DNA of 64,000 nucleotides from DATBSL01 sp964561785 (GCA_964561785.1 CAZLRF010000009.1:43642-107641); one strand, 5' to 3'; positions 25,489 through 34,019 are shown, counted from the stretch's first letter. Made by a program: numbers and translations. Notes: a model not told the origin generated them from the sequence alone.

Positions 25489-26846
25489 ACAAGGTGGTAC
25501 CGAGCGCGAGGGAGGCCGTGCGCGACGTCCCGGACGGCGCGACGCTCATGCTGTCCGGCTTCGGCCTGTGCGGGATCCCGGAGAACCTGATCGTCGCCCT
25601 GCGCGACCACGGGGCGCGGGGCCTCACCTGCATCTCGAACAACGCCGGGGTGACCGACTTCGGGATCAGCCTGCTCCTGAAGAACGGCCAGGTCCGGAAG
25701 ATGGTCGCCACCTACGTCGGGGAGAACAAGGTCTTCGAGACCATGTTCCTCGAGGGCTCGCTCGAGGTGGAGCTCAACCCCCAGGGCACCCTCGCCGAGC
25801 GGATCCGCGCGGGCGGGGCCGGCATCCCGGCCTTCTTCACCCCCGCCGGCTACGGCACCGTGGTCGCGGAGGGCAAGGAGGTGCGCTGGTTCGACGGCAA
25901 GCCCTACCTGATGGAGACGGGGCTGCGGGCCGACTTCGCGCTCGTGAAGGCGTGGAAGGGCGACACCGCGGGCAACCTCGTCTTCCGGCGCACCGCGCGC
26001 AACTTCGGCCCGATGATGTGCCAGGCCGCGCGCACGACGATCGCCGAGGTGGAGCACCTCCTGCCCGCGGGGGCGATCGACCCCGACCAGGTGCACGTGA
26101 GCGGGATCTTCGTCCACCGGATCCTCCAGGGAGCCGGGTACGAGAAGCGGATCGAGCGGCGCACCCTGCGCGGCGAGGGCGCGCCGGAGACCGACCCGAA
26201 GCGGCTGCGGATCGTGCGGCGCGCCGCGCTCGAGATGAAGGACGGCGACTACGTGAACCTCGGCATCGGCATGCCCACCCTCGCCGCCAACCACGTGCCC
26301 GAGGGCGTCTCGATCGTGCTCCACTCGGAGAACGGGATGCTGGGCGTCGGACCGTACCCCGAGGCGGGTCAGGAGGACCCCGACCTCATCAACGCGGGCA
26401 AGGAGACGGTGACGGAGCTGCCCGGCGCCTCCTACTTCTCGAGCGCCGAGTCGTTCGCGATGGTGCGCGGCGGCCACGTCGACCTCACGATCCTCGGCGC
26501 CCTCCAGGTCGACCAGGAGGGCAACCTCGCCAACTGGACGATCCCGGGCAAGATGGTCAAGGGGATGGGAGGAGCGATGGACCTCGTGGCCGGCGCCCGC
26601 CGGGTGGTGGTGGCGATGGAGCACGCGGCGAAGGACGGCCGCCCCAAGATCCTGACGCGGTGCACGCTGCCGCTGACCGGAAGGCGGTGCGTCGACCTCG
26701 TGGTCACCGAGATGGGGGTCCTCCGGGTGACGCGGGAGGGGCTCGTCCTCGCCGAGATCGCGCCCGACACGACGGTCGAGGCGGTGAAGGGGGCCACCGG
26801 GGCGCCGCTCCTCGTGGCCCCCGACCTCGCGACCATGCCGTTCTAG
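25485..26846 (+). CDS. 3-oxoacid CoA-transferase, A and B subunits fused
   Basis: 453 residues. The A half (about 1-230) has GFGLCGIPENLI, SNNAGV and the ALVKAWKGD...NLVFRRTARNF signature. The B half (about 240-453) has NLGIGMPTLAANHVPEG and the catalytic Glu282 in HSENGMLGVG, with FSSAESFAMVRGGHVDLTILGALQVD. This matches the order of mitochondrial SCOT, but with a very short linker; most bacteria encode ScoA and ScoB separately. It transfers CoA between succinyl-CoA and acetoacetate-like acids. An AtoE-type short-chain fatty acid carrier is encoded at 55044. Exact acceptor unknown. Confidence 0.9.
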   Translation: MNKVVPSAREAVRDVPDGATLMLSGFGLCGIPENLIVALRDHGARGLTCISNNAGVTDFGISLLLKNGQVRKMVATYVGENKVFETMFLEGSLEVELNPQGTLAERIRAGGAGIPAFFTPAGYGTVVAEGKEVRWFDGKPYLMETGLRADFALVKAWKGDTAGNLVFRRTARNFGPMMCQAARTTIAEVEHLLPAGAIDPDQVHVSGIFVHRILQGAGYEKRIERRTLRGEGAPETDPKRLRIVRRAALEMKDGDYVNLGIGMPTLAANHVPEGVSIVLHSENGMLGVGPYPEAGQEDPDLINAGKETVTELPGASYFSSAESFAMVRGGHVDLTILGALQVDQEGNLANWTIPGKMVKGMGGAMDLVAGARRVVVAMEHAAKDGRPKILTRCTLPLTGRRCVDLVVTEMGVLRVTREGLVLAEIAPDTTVEAVKGATGAPLLVAPDLATMPF

Positions 26847-26850
26847 CCGG

Positions 26851-26866
26851 GGAAGCGCGCGCTTCC
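26851..26866 (+). terminator. Palindrome after the CoA-transferase gene
   Basis: GGAAGCGCGCGCTTCC, a perfect 16-bp palindrome 5 bases after the stop codon. It can fold as a 6-bp stem with a GCGC loop. No T run follows, so it may stabilise the mRNA 3' end or aid termination; its overlap with the leader of the next gene (ATG 26876) also allows an effect on translation. Confidence 0.4.
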
Positions 26867-26875
26867 AGGGAGGAG

Positions 26876-27361
26876 ATGGCGACGCGGAGCGTGGCGATCG
26901 ACTGGGACGGCCTCGAGCGGGCCCTCACCCGCCGCCCGCGCGAGTCCGAGGCCTTCCTCGACACCCGGAGCGGCGACATCGTCTGGGTCACCCGGGGGTG
27001 GAGCGACGACCACGCCTTCTCCGACCAGGAGCTCGACGAGGGCCTCGCCGCGGGCCGGCTCGTCGCCGTGCTCCCCGTCCCGCCGCAGACCGAGCTCGGC
27101 TGGATGCGCGCGTTCGTCGACGCGCTCGAGGACGGCTGGCCGCGGGACATGCTCCGCTCGGCCCTCGACGGGCCCGACCCCGACCTGCGGTTCGAGGACG
27201 CGCTCGGCTTCTTTCCCGAGGACCGCGTGCGCTGGGTGGCCTGCCGCAACGCGCGCCTCGCGGCCGTGGTGCGCGCGTGGCTCGAGGCGAACGAGATCGA
27301 GCCGACCAGCGAGCCCCCGCGCTGGTACCACAAGGCGACCCGCGGGCCGGACGTGGCATGA
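26876..27361 (+). CDS. UPF0158 family protein
   Basis: 161 residues with the UPF0158 layout: a start IDWDGLERAL, FLDTRSGDIVWV, then PPQTELGWMRAFVDAL...P..R and the closing RWVACRNARLAAVVRAWLEANEIEP. The function of the family is not established. AGGGAGGAG (26867-26875) directly precedes the ATG. It ends 7 bases before the RNB ribonuclease gene. Confidence 0.8.
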   Translation: MATRSVAIDWDGLERALTRRPRESEAFLDTRSGDIVWVTRGWSDDHAFSDQELDEGLAAGRLVAVLPVPPQTELGWMRAFVDALEDGWPRDMLRSALDGPDPDLRFEDALGFFPEDRVRWVACRNARLAAVVRAWLEANEIEPTSEPPRWYHKATRGPDVA

Positions 27362-27368
27362 TCGAGGG

Positions 27369-28838
27369 ATGACCAGCGGGCACCCGGGCGGACGCGAGCG
27401 GCTGCGCGAGATCGCGCGCCGGGCCATGCGCGAGCGCGGCTTCGAGCCCGACTTCCCGCCCGCGGTGCTGGCGGAGGCCCTCGCGCTCGAGGAGCCGGCC
27501 CGGCGCCTCGACGGCCCGGTCGAGGACCTGCGGGGGCTCGCCTGGGTGTCGATCGACAACGACGACTCGCGCGACCTCGACCAGCTCTCGGTGGCCGAGG
27601 AGCAGGCCGACGGCTCGGTGCGGCTGCGGGTCGCCGTGGCCGACGTCGACGCGGCCGTGCGCCGCGGGGGCGCGATCGACGAGCGGGCGAGGACGAACAC
27701 GACGTCGGTCTACACGCCGGCCCAGGTCTTCCCGATGCTGCCCGAGCGGCTGTCGACCGACCTCACGTCGCTCAACGAGGGCGAGGACCGCCTGGCCCTG
27801 GTCGTCTCGCTCGTGACCCGCCGCGACGGCACGCTGGCCGGCTCCGCGCTCGCGCGCGCCCTCGTCCGCAACGAAGCCCGGCTCTCTTACGGCGCGGTGG
27901 CCGCCTGGCTCGACGGCCGGGCGGAGGCCCCCCCGGCCGTAGCCGCCTCGCCCGAGGTCGAGTGGCAGCTGCGGCTCCAGGACCGGGTGGCCTCCGCGAT
28001 GAAGGACAGGCGCGAGGAGCGGGGCGCCCTCGCCCTCGCCTCGAACGAGTCCACGGTCGTGTTCGAGGGGGACCTCCTCGCCGACCTCCGGCCGGCCGAG
28101 GACGACCGCGCGAAGGAGATGATCCAGGACTTCATGATCGCGGCGAACACCGCGACCGCGCGCTTCCTGGAGCAGAGCGGCTTCCCCTCGCTGCGGCGCA
28201 TCCTGCGCCGGCCGGCGCGCTGGGACCGCATCGTGGCGATCGCCCGCGAGGCGGGGCACGAGCTGCCCGGGGAGCCGAGCGCCCCCGCGCTGCAGGCCTT
28301 CCTGCTCGAGCAGCGGGCCAGAGATCCCCTGCGCTTCCCCGACCTCTCGCTGTCGGTGGTGAAGCTCCTCGGGTCCGGCGAGTACGGGGTCGAGGAGCCG
28401 GGGCGGCCCGCGGAGGGGCACTTCGGCCTCGCGGTGAGCGACTACACCCACTCCACGGCCCCGAACCGCCGCTACCCCGACCTCGTCACCCAGCGCCTGG
28501 TGAAGGCCGCGCTCGCCGGCCGGCCGTGCCCGTACTCCGTCGAGCAGCTCCTCGAGCTCGCGCGCCACTGCACGGAGCAGGAGGACGACGCCTCGAAGAT
28601 CGAGCGCCAGGTCAAGAAGTCCGCGGCGGCGATGGTGCTCGAGGGGCGCCGGGGCGAGCGCTTCGACGCCGTGGTGACCGGCGCCTCGGCCAAGGGCACC
28701 TGGGTGCGGGTCTTCCGCCCGCCCGTCGAGGGCCGGGTGGTGCGCGGGGAGGACGGGCTCGACGTGGGCGAGCGCGTCAGGGTGGCGCTGCTCGGCACCG
28801 ACGTCGAGCGCGGCTTCATCGACTTCGCCCGGGCCTGA
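27369..28838 (+). CDS. RNB (RNase II/R family) ribonuclease, short form
   Basis: 489 residues, much shorter than RNase R: the RNB catalytic domain spans about 50-400 with a C-terminal S1-like OB domain (RFDAVVTGASAKGTWVRVF..PVEGRVV). The active-site segment SIDNDDSRDLDQ keeps three of the four expected aspartates (Asp63, Asp69, Asp71), with Gln72 at the place of E. coli RNase II Asp210. HSTAPNRRYPDLVTQRL, the RNA-binding RRYxD motif, is intact. N-terminal cold-shock domains are missing. Likely a 3'-5' exoribonuclease, activity to be judged in light of the substitution. Convergent with the GMC gene, 9 bases apart. Confidence 0.88.
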   Translation: MTSGHPGGRERLREIARRAMRERGFEPDFPPAVLAEALALEEPARRLDGPVEDLRGLAWVSIDNDDSRDLDQLSVAEEQADGSVRLRVAVADVDAAVRRGGAIDERARTNTTSVYTPAQVFPMLPERLSTDLTSLNEGEDRLALVVSLVTRRDGTLAGSALARALVRNEARLSYGAVAAWLDGRAEAPPAVAASPEVEWQLRLQDRVASAMKDRREERGALALASNESTVVFEGDLLADLRPAEDDRAKEMIQDFMIAANTATARFLEQSGFPSLRRILRRPARWDRIVAIAREAGHELPGEPSAPALQAFLLEQRARDPLRFPDLSLSVVKLLGSGEYGVEEPGRPAEGHFGLAVSDYTHSTAPNRRYPDLVTQRLVKAALAGRPCPYSVEQLLELARHCTEQEDDASKIERQVKKSAAAMVLEGRRGERFDAVVTGASAKGTWVRVFRPPVEGRVVRGEDGLDVGERVRVALLGTDVERGFIDFARA

Positions 28839-28847
28839 GCGGGGCGC

Positions 28848-30542
28848 CTACAGCCGGCCGGCCTTCATCTGCGCGAGCAGGTGGTCGCTCGACCGCACGG
28901 CGAGGGCCATGATCGTGAGGGTCGGGTTCTGGCAGCCGCCGGAGGTGAAGCCCGCCCCGTCCATGACGAACAGGTTGGGCACGTCGTGCGACCGCTGGTA
29001 CTGGTCGAGGACGGAGGTCCTCGGGTCCTTGCCCATCCGCGCGACGCCGAGCTCGTGGATGCCGTAGCCGGGCACCCGGTCGGGCACGGCGAAGGGTCGG
29101 ATGTTCACGGCCCCCGCCGCGTCCATCATCTCCGCCGCCGACTCCGCCATGTCCGGGATCATGGCCCGCTCGTTCTCGCCCCACGCCATGTGGACCTTCA
29201 GGATCGGGATGCCGTACGCGTCCACCTGGCCCGAGGGGTCGATCTCCACGAAGTTCGAGAAGTAGGGCAGGCACTCGCCGAAGCCCACGAGCCGCACGGA
29301 CGAGGAGGGGCTCATGACCGCCCTCTTGTAGGCCTCGCCGAAGCCCGGGGCGTCGAAGCTGAAGTCAGTGCCCTGGCCTCCCTGGAAGCCGTAGCCGCGC
29401 AGGAAGCGCTTCGAGCGGGGGCCGTCCTTCGTGTTGCGGAAGCGGATCACGTAGATGCCGTTGGGCCGGTTGGGCCCCTGGACGCTCGGGGTCCCCTCGA
29501 GGCCGGGGAACTCCCCGCTCGCGCCCCCGGCGACCCAGAGGTGGTCCATCAAGTAGTGGCCGAGCACGCCGCTCGAGTTGCCGAGCCCGGCCGGGTGGCG
29601 GGGTTCCCGCGAGTTGAGGAGGATCCGCGCCGACTCGAGGGCCTGCGCGCACAGCACGACCGCCCGGCCGCGGGTCTCGCGCACCTCGCGGGTCGTGCGG
29701 TCGACCCAGACGACGGAGCGGGCCCGGCCGCTGACGGGATCGGTCTCGACCTTCCACGCCATCGCGTCGGGCACGTGGGTGCAGCGGCCGGTGGCGAGCG
29801 CGTCGGCCACGGTGGTGAAGGCCGAGTTGAAGTACGAGTTCGTGACGCAGCCCCAGTAGCACGGGCCGCAGTAGTGGCAGGGGGCGCGGCCGTTCAGCGT
29901 GCGGGTGATGTTCGCCACGCGGCCGATCGTCACCGTCCGGCCGAGCTTCCGTTTCACCCGCTCGCGCAGGCGCAGCTCCGCGCAGTGGAACGGCATCGCG
30001 GGGTGGAAGCGGCCGTCCGGCAGCTCGTCGGAGCCCTCGGCGAGGCCGGAGATGCCGACGTAGTCCTCGACGAGGTCGTAGTAGGGGGCGAGGTCGGCGT
30101 AGGAGAGCGGCCAGTCCTCCCCGAAGCCGTCGAACGAGGCGGCCTTGAAGTCCCCGTCGCCCATCCGGTAGCTCTGCCGGCCCCACACGACCGTGCGGCC
30201 CCCGGTGACCCGCAGCCGCCCCTGCCAGCTGAAGGGCTTCCCCTCGGCCGTGGTGTAGGGCTCCTCGAGGTCGTTCGCGAACCAGTCCGCGTTCCTCTCC
30301 GTGCACGCGTAGCAGTCCGCCTGCACCGGCCGGGTGCGGCGCAGGACCTCGCGCTGCACGCCGCGGTACGGGAGATCGAAGGGCGCCCCGTGCTCGTCGA
30401 GATCGGTGATCCGCAGAGGCCGCCCCGCGTCCAGGAGGGCGACCCGGGCCCCGGCCTCGCAGAGGCGCTTCGCCGCCCAGCCTCCGGAGGCGCCCGAGCC
30501 GACCACCACCGCGTCGAAGACCTCCTGGGACGATTCCGCCAT
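28848..30542 (-). CDS. GMC-family FAD oxidoreductase (gluconate 2-dehydrogenase-like large subunit)
   Basis: 564 residues from the ATG at 30542, five bases after GGGAGG (a GTG at 30548 is possible). FAD-binding GSGASGGWAAKRL near the N-terminus, GGRTVVWGRQ, Cys-rich CHYCGPCYWGC segment, and the C-terminal HELGVARMG...DG.GFTSGGCQNPTLTIMALA with the catalytic His/Asn pair. It has no signal peptide of its own. Members of this branch pair with a Tat-exported small subunit, and one is encoded divergently at 30608, so it may ride out of the cytoplasm with it. Substrate (a sugar, polyol or alcohol) cannot be told. The CxxCxxxC run is unusual and could hold a metal. Confidence 0.88.
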   Translation of the reverse strand: MAESSQEVFDAVVVGSGASGGWAAKRLCEAGARVALLDAGRPLRITDLDEHGAPFDLPYRGVQREVLRRTRPVQADCYACTERNADWFANDLEEPYTTAEGKPFSWQGRLRVTGGRTVVWGRQSYRMGDGDFKAASFDGFGEDWPLSYADLAPYYDLVEDYVGISGLAEGSDELPDGRFHPAMPFHCAELRLRERVKRKLGRTVTIGRVANITRTLNGRAPCHYCGPCYWGCVTNSYFNSAFTTVADALATGRCTHVPDAMAWKVETDPVSGRARSVVWVDRTTREVRETRGRAVVLCAQALESARILLNSREPRHPAGLGNSSGVLGHYLMDHLWVAGGASGEFPGLEGTPSVQGPNRPNGIYVIRFRNTKDGPRSKRFLRGYGFQGGQGTDFSFDAPGFGEAYKRAVMSPSSSVRLVGFGECLPYFSNFVEIDPSGQVDAYGIPILKVHMAWGENERAMIPDMAESAAEMMDAAGAVNIRPFAVPDRVPGYGIHELGVARMGKDPRTSVLDQYQRSHDVPNLFVMDGAGFTSGGCQNPTLTIMALAVRSSDHLLAQMKAGRL

Positions 30543-30589
30543 CGCCACCTCCCGGGGAGCGCGCTGCGGGGAGAGTATGGCATCCTTGC

Positions 30590-30607
30590 GCCCGGGAGCT
30601 CCCGGGC
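30590..30607. promoter_or_regulatory. Perfect 18-bp palindrome abutting the start codon
   Basis: GCCCGGGAGCTCCCGGGC ends at the base before the ATG at 30608 and includes the only Shine-Dalgarno-like GGGAG (30594-30598). In RNA it could hide the ribosome site; in DNA it could be an operator between divergent genes. AGTATG at 30574-30579 reads as CATACT on the minus strand, a possible -10 for the GMC gene. Confidence 0.45.
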
Positions 30608-31234
30608 ATGAGCGAGAAGCCGTCGTCGAGCCGTCGGAAGGTCCTCCAGGTCCTGGCGGGAGGCGCGGGCGCCGGCCTCGCCGCGCCCGCGGTCGGGGCC
30701 CAGGAGCACGCGCACGCGGCGTCCCCCGCGGCCGCAGCGACGGCCGCCCCCGGCGCCTCTGCGGTGTTCCTCGACCCGCACCAGCTCGAGACGCTCGCCT
30801 CGCTCGCCGAGGCGATCGTGCCCGGCTCGACCGCGGCCGGGGTCGCCCCGTTCGTCGATCGCCTCCTCGCCGCCGACACCGCGGCGCGCCAGCGGGCGTT
30901 TCTCGCGGCGCTCGGCGCGATCCAGGCCGAGTCGGCCGCCCGCTACGGCAAGCCGTGGCTGGGCCTCACGCAGGCGCAGAGGACCGAGCTGCTGACCGCC
31001 GCCTCCACGGGTCGGCCGGCCCACGCCCCACGGTTCTGGGCCCCCGGCCGGGAGGTCCTCCCGCCCGACGAGCCGCCCGCGCCGCCGACCCTGCGGGACC
31101 GCTTCGACCTCCTCAAGGAGCGGATCGCGACCGCGTACTACAGCTCGGAGGCGGGCATGAAAGAGCTCGGCTGGACGGGCGAGATGATCCACGCCGAGCC
31201 GCCGGGCTGCCGCCACCCGGGCGGCCACCCGTAG
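30608..31234 (+). CDS. Gluconate 2-dehydrogenase subunit 3-like protein with Tat signal
   Basis: 208 residues. A twin-arginine signal (SSSRRKVLQVLAGGAGAG) precedes a spacer and a domain with LDPHQLETLASLAEAIVPGSTAAGVAPFVDRLL, the hallmark of the small subunit 3 family. These proteins accompany GMC-type dehydrogenases and escort the flavoprotein across the membrane. The divergent GMC gene at 28848-30542 is the clear partner. The C-terminus contains YYSSEAGMKELGWTGEM as in other members. Confidence 0.88.
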   Translation: MSEKPSSSRRKVLQVLAGGAGAGLAAPAVGAQEHAHAASPAAAATAAPGASAVFLDPHQLETLASLAEAIVPGSTAAGVAPFVDRLLAADTAARQRAFLAALGAIQAESAARYGKPWLGLTQAQRTELLTAASTGRPAHAPRFWAPGREVLPPDEPPAPPTLRDRFDLLKERIATAYYSSEAGMKELGWTGEMIHAEPPGCRHPGGHP

Positions 31235-31259
31235 GTCGGCCCTTCCGCGCCGGCCTCCG

Positions 31260-31709
31260 TCAGTCGGCGCGGATCCGGTTCGAGGCGTCGTGGCAGGCGT
31301 TGCACGCGCCGCCCGTGATCGCCGCCTTCATCGCCCGCCGTGCGTCTCCGCTGCCGGCGACGTCCACGTAGAGGCCGGAGCCGAAGCTGACCCGCTGCGA
31401 CGTGTAGGCGTTGCCGGAGGCGTCGGCGGAGAGGCTCAGCACCACCGTGCCCCCGCCGTCCGGGGCGGTGGTCAGGCGCACGGTGGCCCCGGGATAGACC
31501 GAGCCGCTCTCCCGGTAGACCGTCCCGGCCACGCTGAGGTCGCGGTGGCAGGCGAGGCAATCGCGGCCCGCGTTGTGGCTGGCGGCGGCGGTGAGGCTCC
31601 CGCTCGACGCGCCCGCCGCCGAGGGACTCCCGGAGGATCCCCCGCAAGCCGTCGCTCCTGCCGCGAGCAAGGCGGCCAGAATCAGGCTCGGCGCGCGTCG
31701 AGGGGTCAT
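31260..31709 (-). CDS. Lipoprotein with two CxxCH heme-binding motifs
   Basis: 149 residues from the ATG at 31709, six bases after AAGGAGA. A signal peptide ends in a lipobox (AGATAC|GGS). Two CxxCH motifs, CLACH (about 50 residues in) and CNACH near the end, flank a beta-rich segment with GTVYRESGSVYPGATVRL that resembles a carboxypeptidase-regulatory-like fold. Probably a periplasmic di-heme electron carrier; it lies next to the GMC/Tat pair and could accept its electrons, which is inference only. Confidence 0.72.
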   Translation of the reverse strand: MTPRRAPSLILAALLAAGATACGGSSGSPSAAGASSGSLTAAASHNAGRDCLACHRDLSVAGTVYRESGSVYPGATVRLTTAPDGGGTVVLSLSADASGNAYTSQRVSFGSGLYVDVAGSGDARRAMKAAITGGACNACHDASNRIRAD

Positions 31710-31807
31710 CTGCGCTCTCCTTCGCCGCGGCGGCGCCCGCCCCGGCCCCTCCACTCTAGCCCAGCCTCCCGCGCCGCTTCTGTCACAAGCTGTTTCGTTC
31801 ACGACAG

Positions 31808-31837
31808 TTGACAGGCGCGCGCCCTCTCCACTATCGT
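31808..31837 (+). promoter_or_regulatory. Sigma-70-type promoter for rho
   Basis: TTGACA (31808-31813), 18 bases, TATCGT (31832-31837). It lies 75 bases before the rho ATG, giving a leader of about 70 bases. The gap 31710-31912 holds no other clear feature. Confidence 0.6.
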
Positions 31838-31912
31838 TCGGCCATCCGGTCCAGCGGAGCGGGCGTACCGCCTGCCACTCTCCATTCCGCCGTCTCCATC
31901 CAGGTAACCGAA

Positions 31913-33421
31913 ATGGCCACCGACGACCCCTCGTCCAACCCGCCGCCCGCCGCGGACGCGGAGCCGAAGGCCGCGAGTCCGGCCGACAGCGCCGCGCGCA
32001 GCGGCGCCCACCGCAACGGCGGACACCGTCGCGGGCGCGGCGGCCCGAAGGGCGAGCACTCCCCGCGCAAGCCGCGCCTGCCCCAGCGGGACGTCGAGGA
32101 GGACGAGCCGGTTCCGGACACGGTCGCCGGTGCCGAGGGGGAGGGGACGGAGGAGGAGGGCAACCGGCTCGACCTCGCCGTCCTCAAGGAGATGAGCATC
32201 CAGAAGCTCATCGAGGTGGCGAAGGAGCTGGAGATCCCCGGCGCGACCTCCATGAAGAAGCAGGAGCTCGTCTTCCAGATCCTGCGCGCCCAGGCGGAGA
32301 AGGAGGGCCTCATCTTCTCCGAGGGCGTCCTCGAGATCCTGCCCGACGGCTTCGGCTTCCTGCGCGCCCCCGAGTACTGCTACCTCCCCGGGCCGGACGA
32401 CATCTACGTGTCCCCCTCGCAGATCCGCAAGTTCGACCTGCGCACGGGCGACACGATCAGCGGCCAGATCCGGCCCCCGAAGGAGGACGAGCGTTACTTC
32501 GCCCTCATCAAGGTGGACGCGGTCAACTTCGAGCCGCCCGACCGCGCGAAGGAGAAGATCTTCTTCGACAACCTGACCCCTCTGTACCCGCAGGGGCGGA
32601 TCAGGCTCGAGACGACGCCCGACCAGCTCACGACCCGGGTGATGGATCTGCTCTGCCCGCTCGGCAAGGGGCAGCGCGCCCTCATCGTGGCCGCCCCCCG
32701 CACGGGCAAGACCATGATCCTCCAGGCGATCGCCAACGCGGTCACCACGAACCACCCGGAGATCGTCCTCATCGTGCTGCTCATCGACGAGCGGCCCGAG
32801 GAGGTGACCGACATGCAGCGCTCGGTCCACGGGGAGGTCATCTCCTCGACGTTCGACGAGCCGGCCGACCGGCACGTCCAGGTGGCGGAGATGGTCCTCG
32901 AGAAAGCCAAGCGCCTCGTCGAGCACAAGAAGGACGTGGTGATCCTGCTCGACTCGATCACCCGTCTCGCCCGGGCCTACAACACGATCGTCCCGCCCTC
33001 GGGCAAGGTCCTCTCGGGCGGCGTCGACTCGAACGCGCTCCAGCGGCCCAAGCGTTTCTTCGGGGCCGCCCGCAACGTGGAGGAGGGGGGCTCGCTCACG
33101 ATCATCGCGACCGCGCTCGTCGAGACGGGGTCGAGGATGGACGAGGTCATCTTCGAGGAGTTCAAGGGCACCGGCAACGCCGAGATCGTCCTCGACCGCA
33201 AGCTCACCGACAAGCGGATCTTCCCGTCGCTCGACATCAACCGCTCGGGCACCCGCAAGGAGGAGCTGCTCGTCCCCGCCGCCGAGCTCAACCGGGCGTG
33301 GATCCTGCGCAAGGTCCTCTCCGCGCTCTCGCCGGTCGAGGCGATGGAGCTGCTCCTCGAGCGGCTCTCGAAGAGCAAGAGCAACCGCGAGTTCCTCGAG
33401 AGCATGTCGGCCGGCGGGTAG
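31913..33421 (+). CDS. rho: Transcription termination factor Rho
   Basis: 502 residues against about 420 in E. coli; the extra length is an N-terminal low-complexity region of about 80 residues rich in Ala, Gly, Arg and acidic residues. The RNA-binding domain has LPDGFGFLR and YVSPSQIRKF; the ATPase has Walker A APRTGKTM (Lys266), LIDERPEEVTDM, LLDSITRLARAYN and the RNA-contacting loops GKVLSGGVDSNALQRPKRFFGAARN. Rho is a hexameric helicase that ends transcription, fitting the scarcity of U-tract terminators in this GC-rich window. Start chosen at the ATG after the promoter at 31808. Confidence 0.97.
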   Translation: MATDDPSSNPPPAADAEPKAASPADSAARSGAHRNGGHRRGRGGPKGEHSPRKPRLPQRDVEEDEPVPDTVAGAEGEGTEEEGNRLDLAVLKEMSIQKLIEVAKELEIPGATSMKKQELVFQILRAQAEKEGLIFSEGVLEILPDGFGFLRAPEYCYLPGPDDIYVSPSQIRKFDLRTGDTISGQIRPPKEDERYFALIKVDAVNFEPPDRAKEKIFFDNLTPLYPQGRIRLETTPDQLTTRVMDLLCPLGKGQRALIVAAPRTGKTMILQAIANAVTTNHPEIVLIVLLIDERPEEVTDMQRSVHGEVISSTFDEPADRHVQVAEMVLEKAKRLVEHKKDVVILLDSITRLARAYNTIVPPSGKVLSGGVDSNALQRPKRFFGAARNVEEGGSLTIIATALVETGSRMDEVIFEEFKGTGNAEIVLDRKLTDKRIFPSLDINRSGTRKEELLVPAAELNRAWILRKVLSALSPVEAMELLLERLSKSKSNREFLESMSAGG

Positions 33422-33431
33422 CCGCCCGCTC

Positions 33432-33872
33432 TCACATCCCGGGGTCGGGGCTGACGTCGCCCAGCCCGGCGCGGATCGTGAGCGACATCGTCTGCGACAT
33501 CAGGTTCTTCCCCGACTTGCGCAGCGTGATCTTGACCCGGTAGACGCCGGCGTGCTGGAACGTGTGGTGAGCGGTGTAGCGGCGCTGGATCGCCGTGCCC
33601 TCGGTCCACGGGTCGCAGTCCGACTCCTGGACGCTCTTGCCGCCGTCGTCCCACTCCCATTCGACCTCGGGGCAGTAGAGCTCCTCGACGTCGTCGCCGC
33701 CCTTGAGCTCCGCCGTGAACATGATGTTGGCCGGCGAGAACGCGAAGCGCGGCGTGGAGCGCAGCTCGAGGGCGGGCTTCTTGCCCTTCTTGGGCTTCTC
33801 CTCCCCCCCTGCGAGCGGGACGTGGGCGAGGCCGAGAGACAGCGCGGCGACGACGGCGACGAGCTTGCGCAC
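33432..33872 (-). CDS. Secreted PKD-like domain protein, unknown function
   Basis: 146 residues from a GTG preceded by AAGGAG with 6-base spacing. A signal peptide (VAVVAALSLGLAHVPLAGG) is followed by a Lys-rich stretch and one beta-sandwich with FTAELKGGDDVEELYCPEVEWEWDDGG and HTFQHAGVYRVKITL, the pattern of a PKD/immunoglobulin-like domain with two cysteines. No catalytic motif. It is convergent with rho. Confidence 0.7.
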   Translation of the reverse strand: MRKLVAVVAALSLGLAHVPLAGGEEKPKKGKKPALELRSTPRFAFSPANIMFTAELKGGDDVEELYCPEVEWEWDDGGKSVQESDCDPWTEGTAIQRRYTAHHTFQHAGVYRVKITLRKSGKNLMSQTMSLTIRAGLGDVSPDPGM

Positions 33873-33920
33873 GAAATGCTCCTTGCTTCGGATGCCCCTT
33901 TTGCCATTCTAGTCCGAGTC

Positions 33921-33993
33921 GGGGGTCAGATCTTGAATCTGCTCATCGGGCGGGCCGCGGGCCGCGGGATGCGTCGATTCAAGATCTGACCCC
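33921..33993. repeat. Palindromic mini-element with perfect 18-bp inverted repeats
   Basis: GGGGTCAGATCTTGAATC (33922-33939) and its exact complement GATTCAAGATCTGACCCC (33976-33993) flank a 36-base GC-rich centre that pairs a little further (CATC/GATG). The arms are clearly less GC-rich than the surroundings. Similar GGGGTCAG...CTGACCCC palindromes occur in many bacteria as REP-like elements mobilised by IS200/Y1-type transposases (RayT); that link is from memory and inference. No transposase gene is in the window. Confidence 0.7.
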
Positions 33994-34019
33994 TTCACGA
34001 CCTACACGGGGACGCCCCG

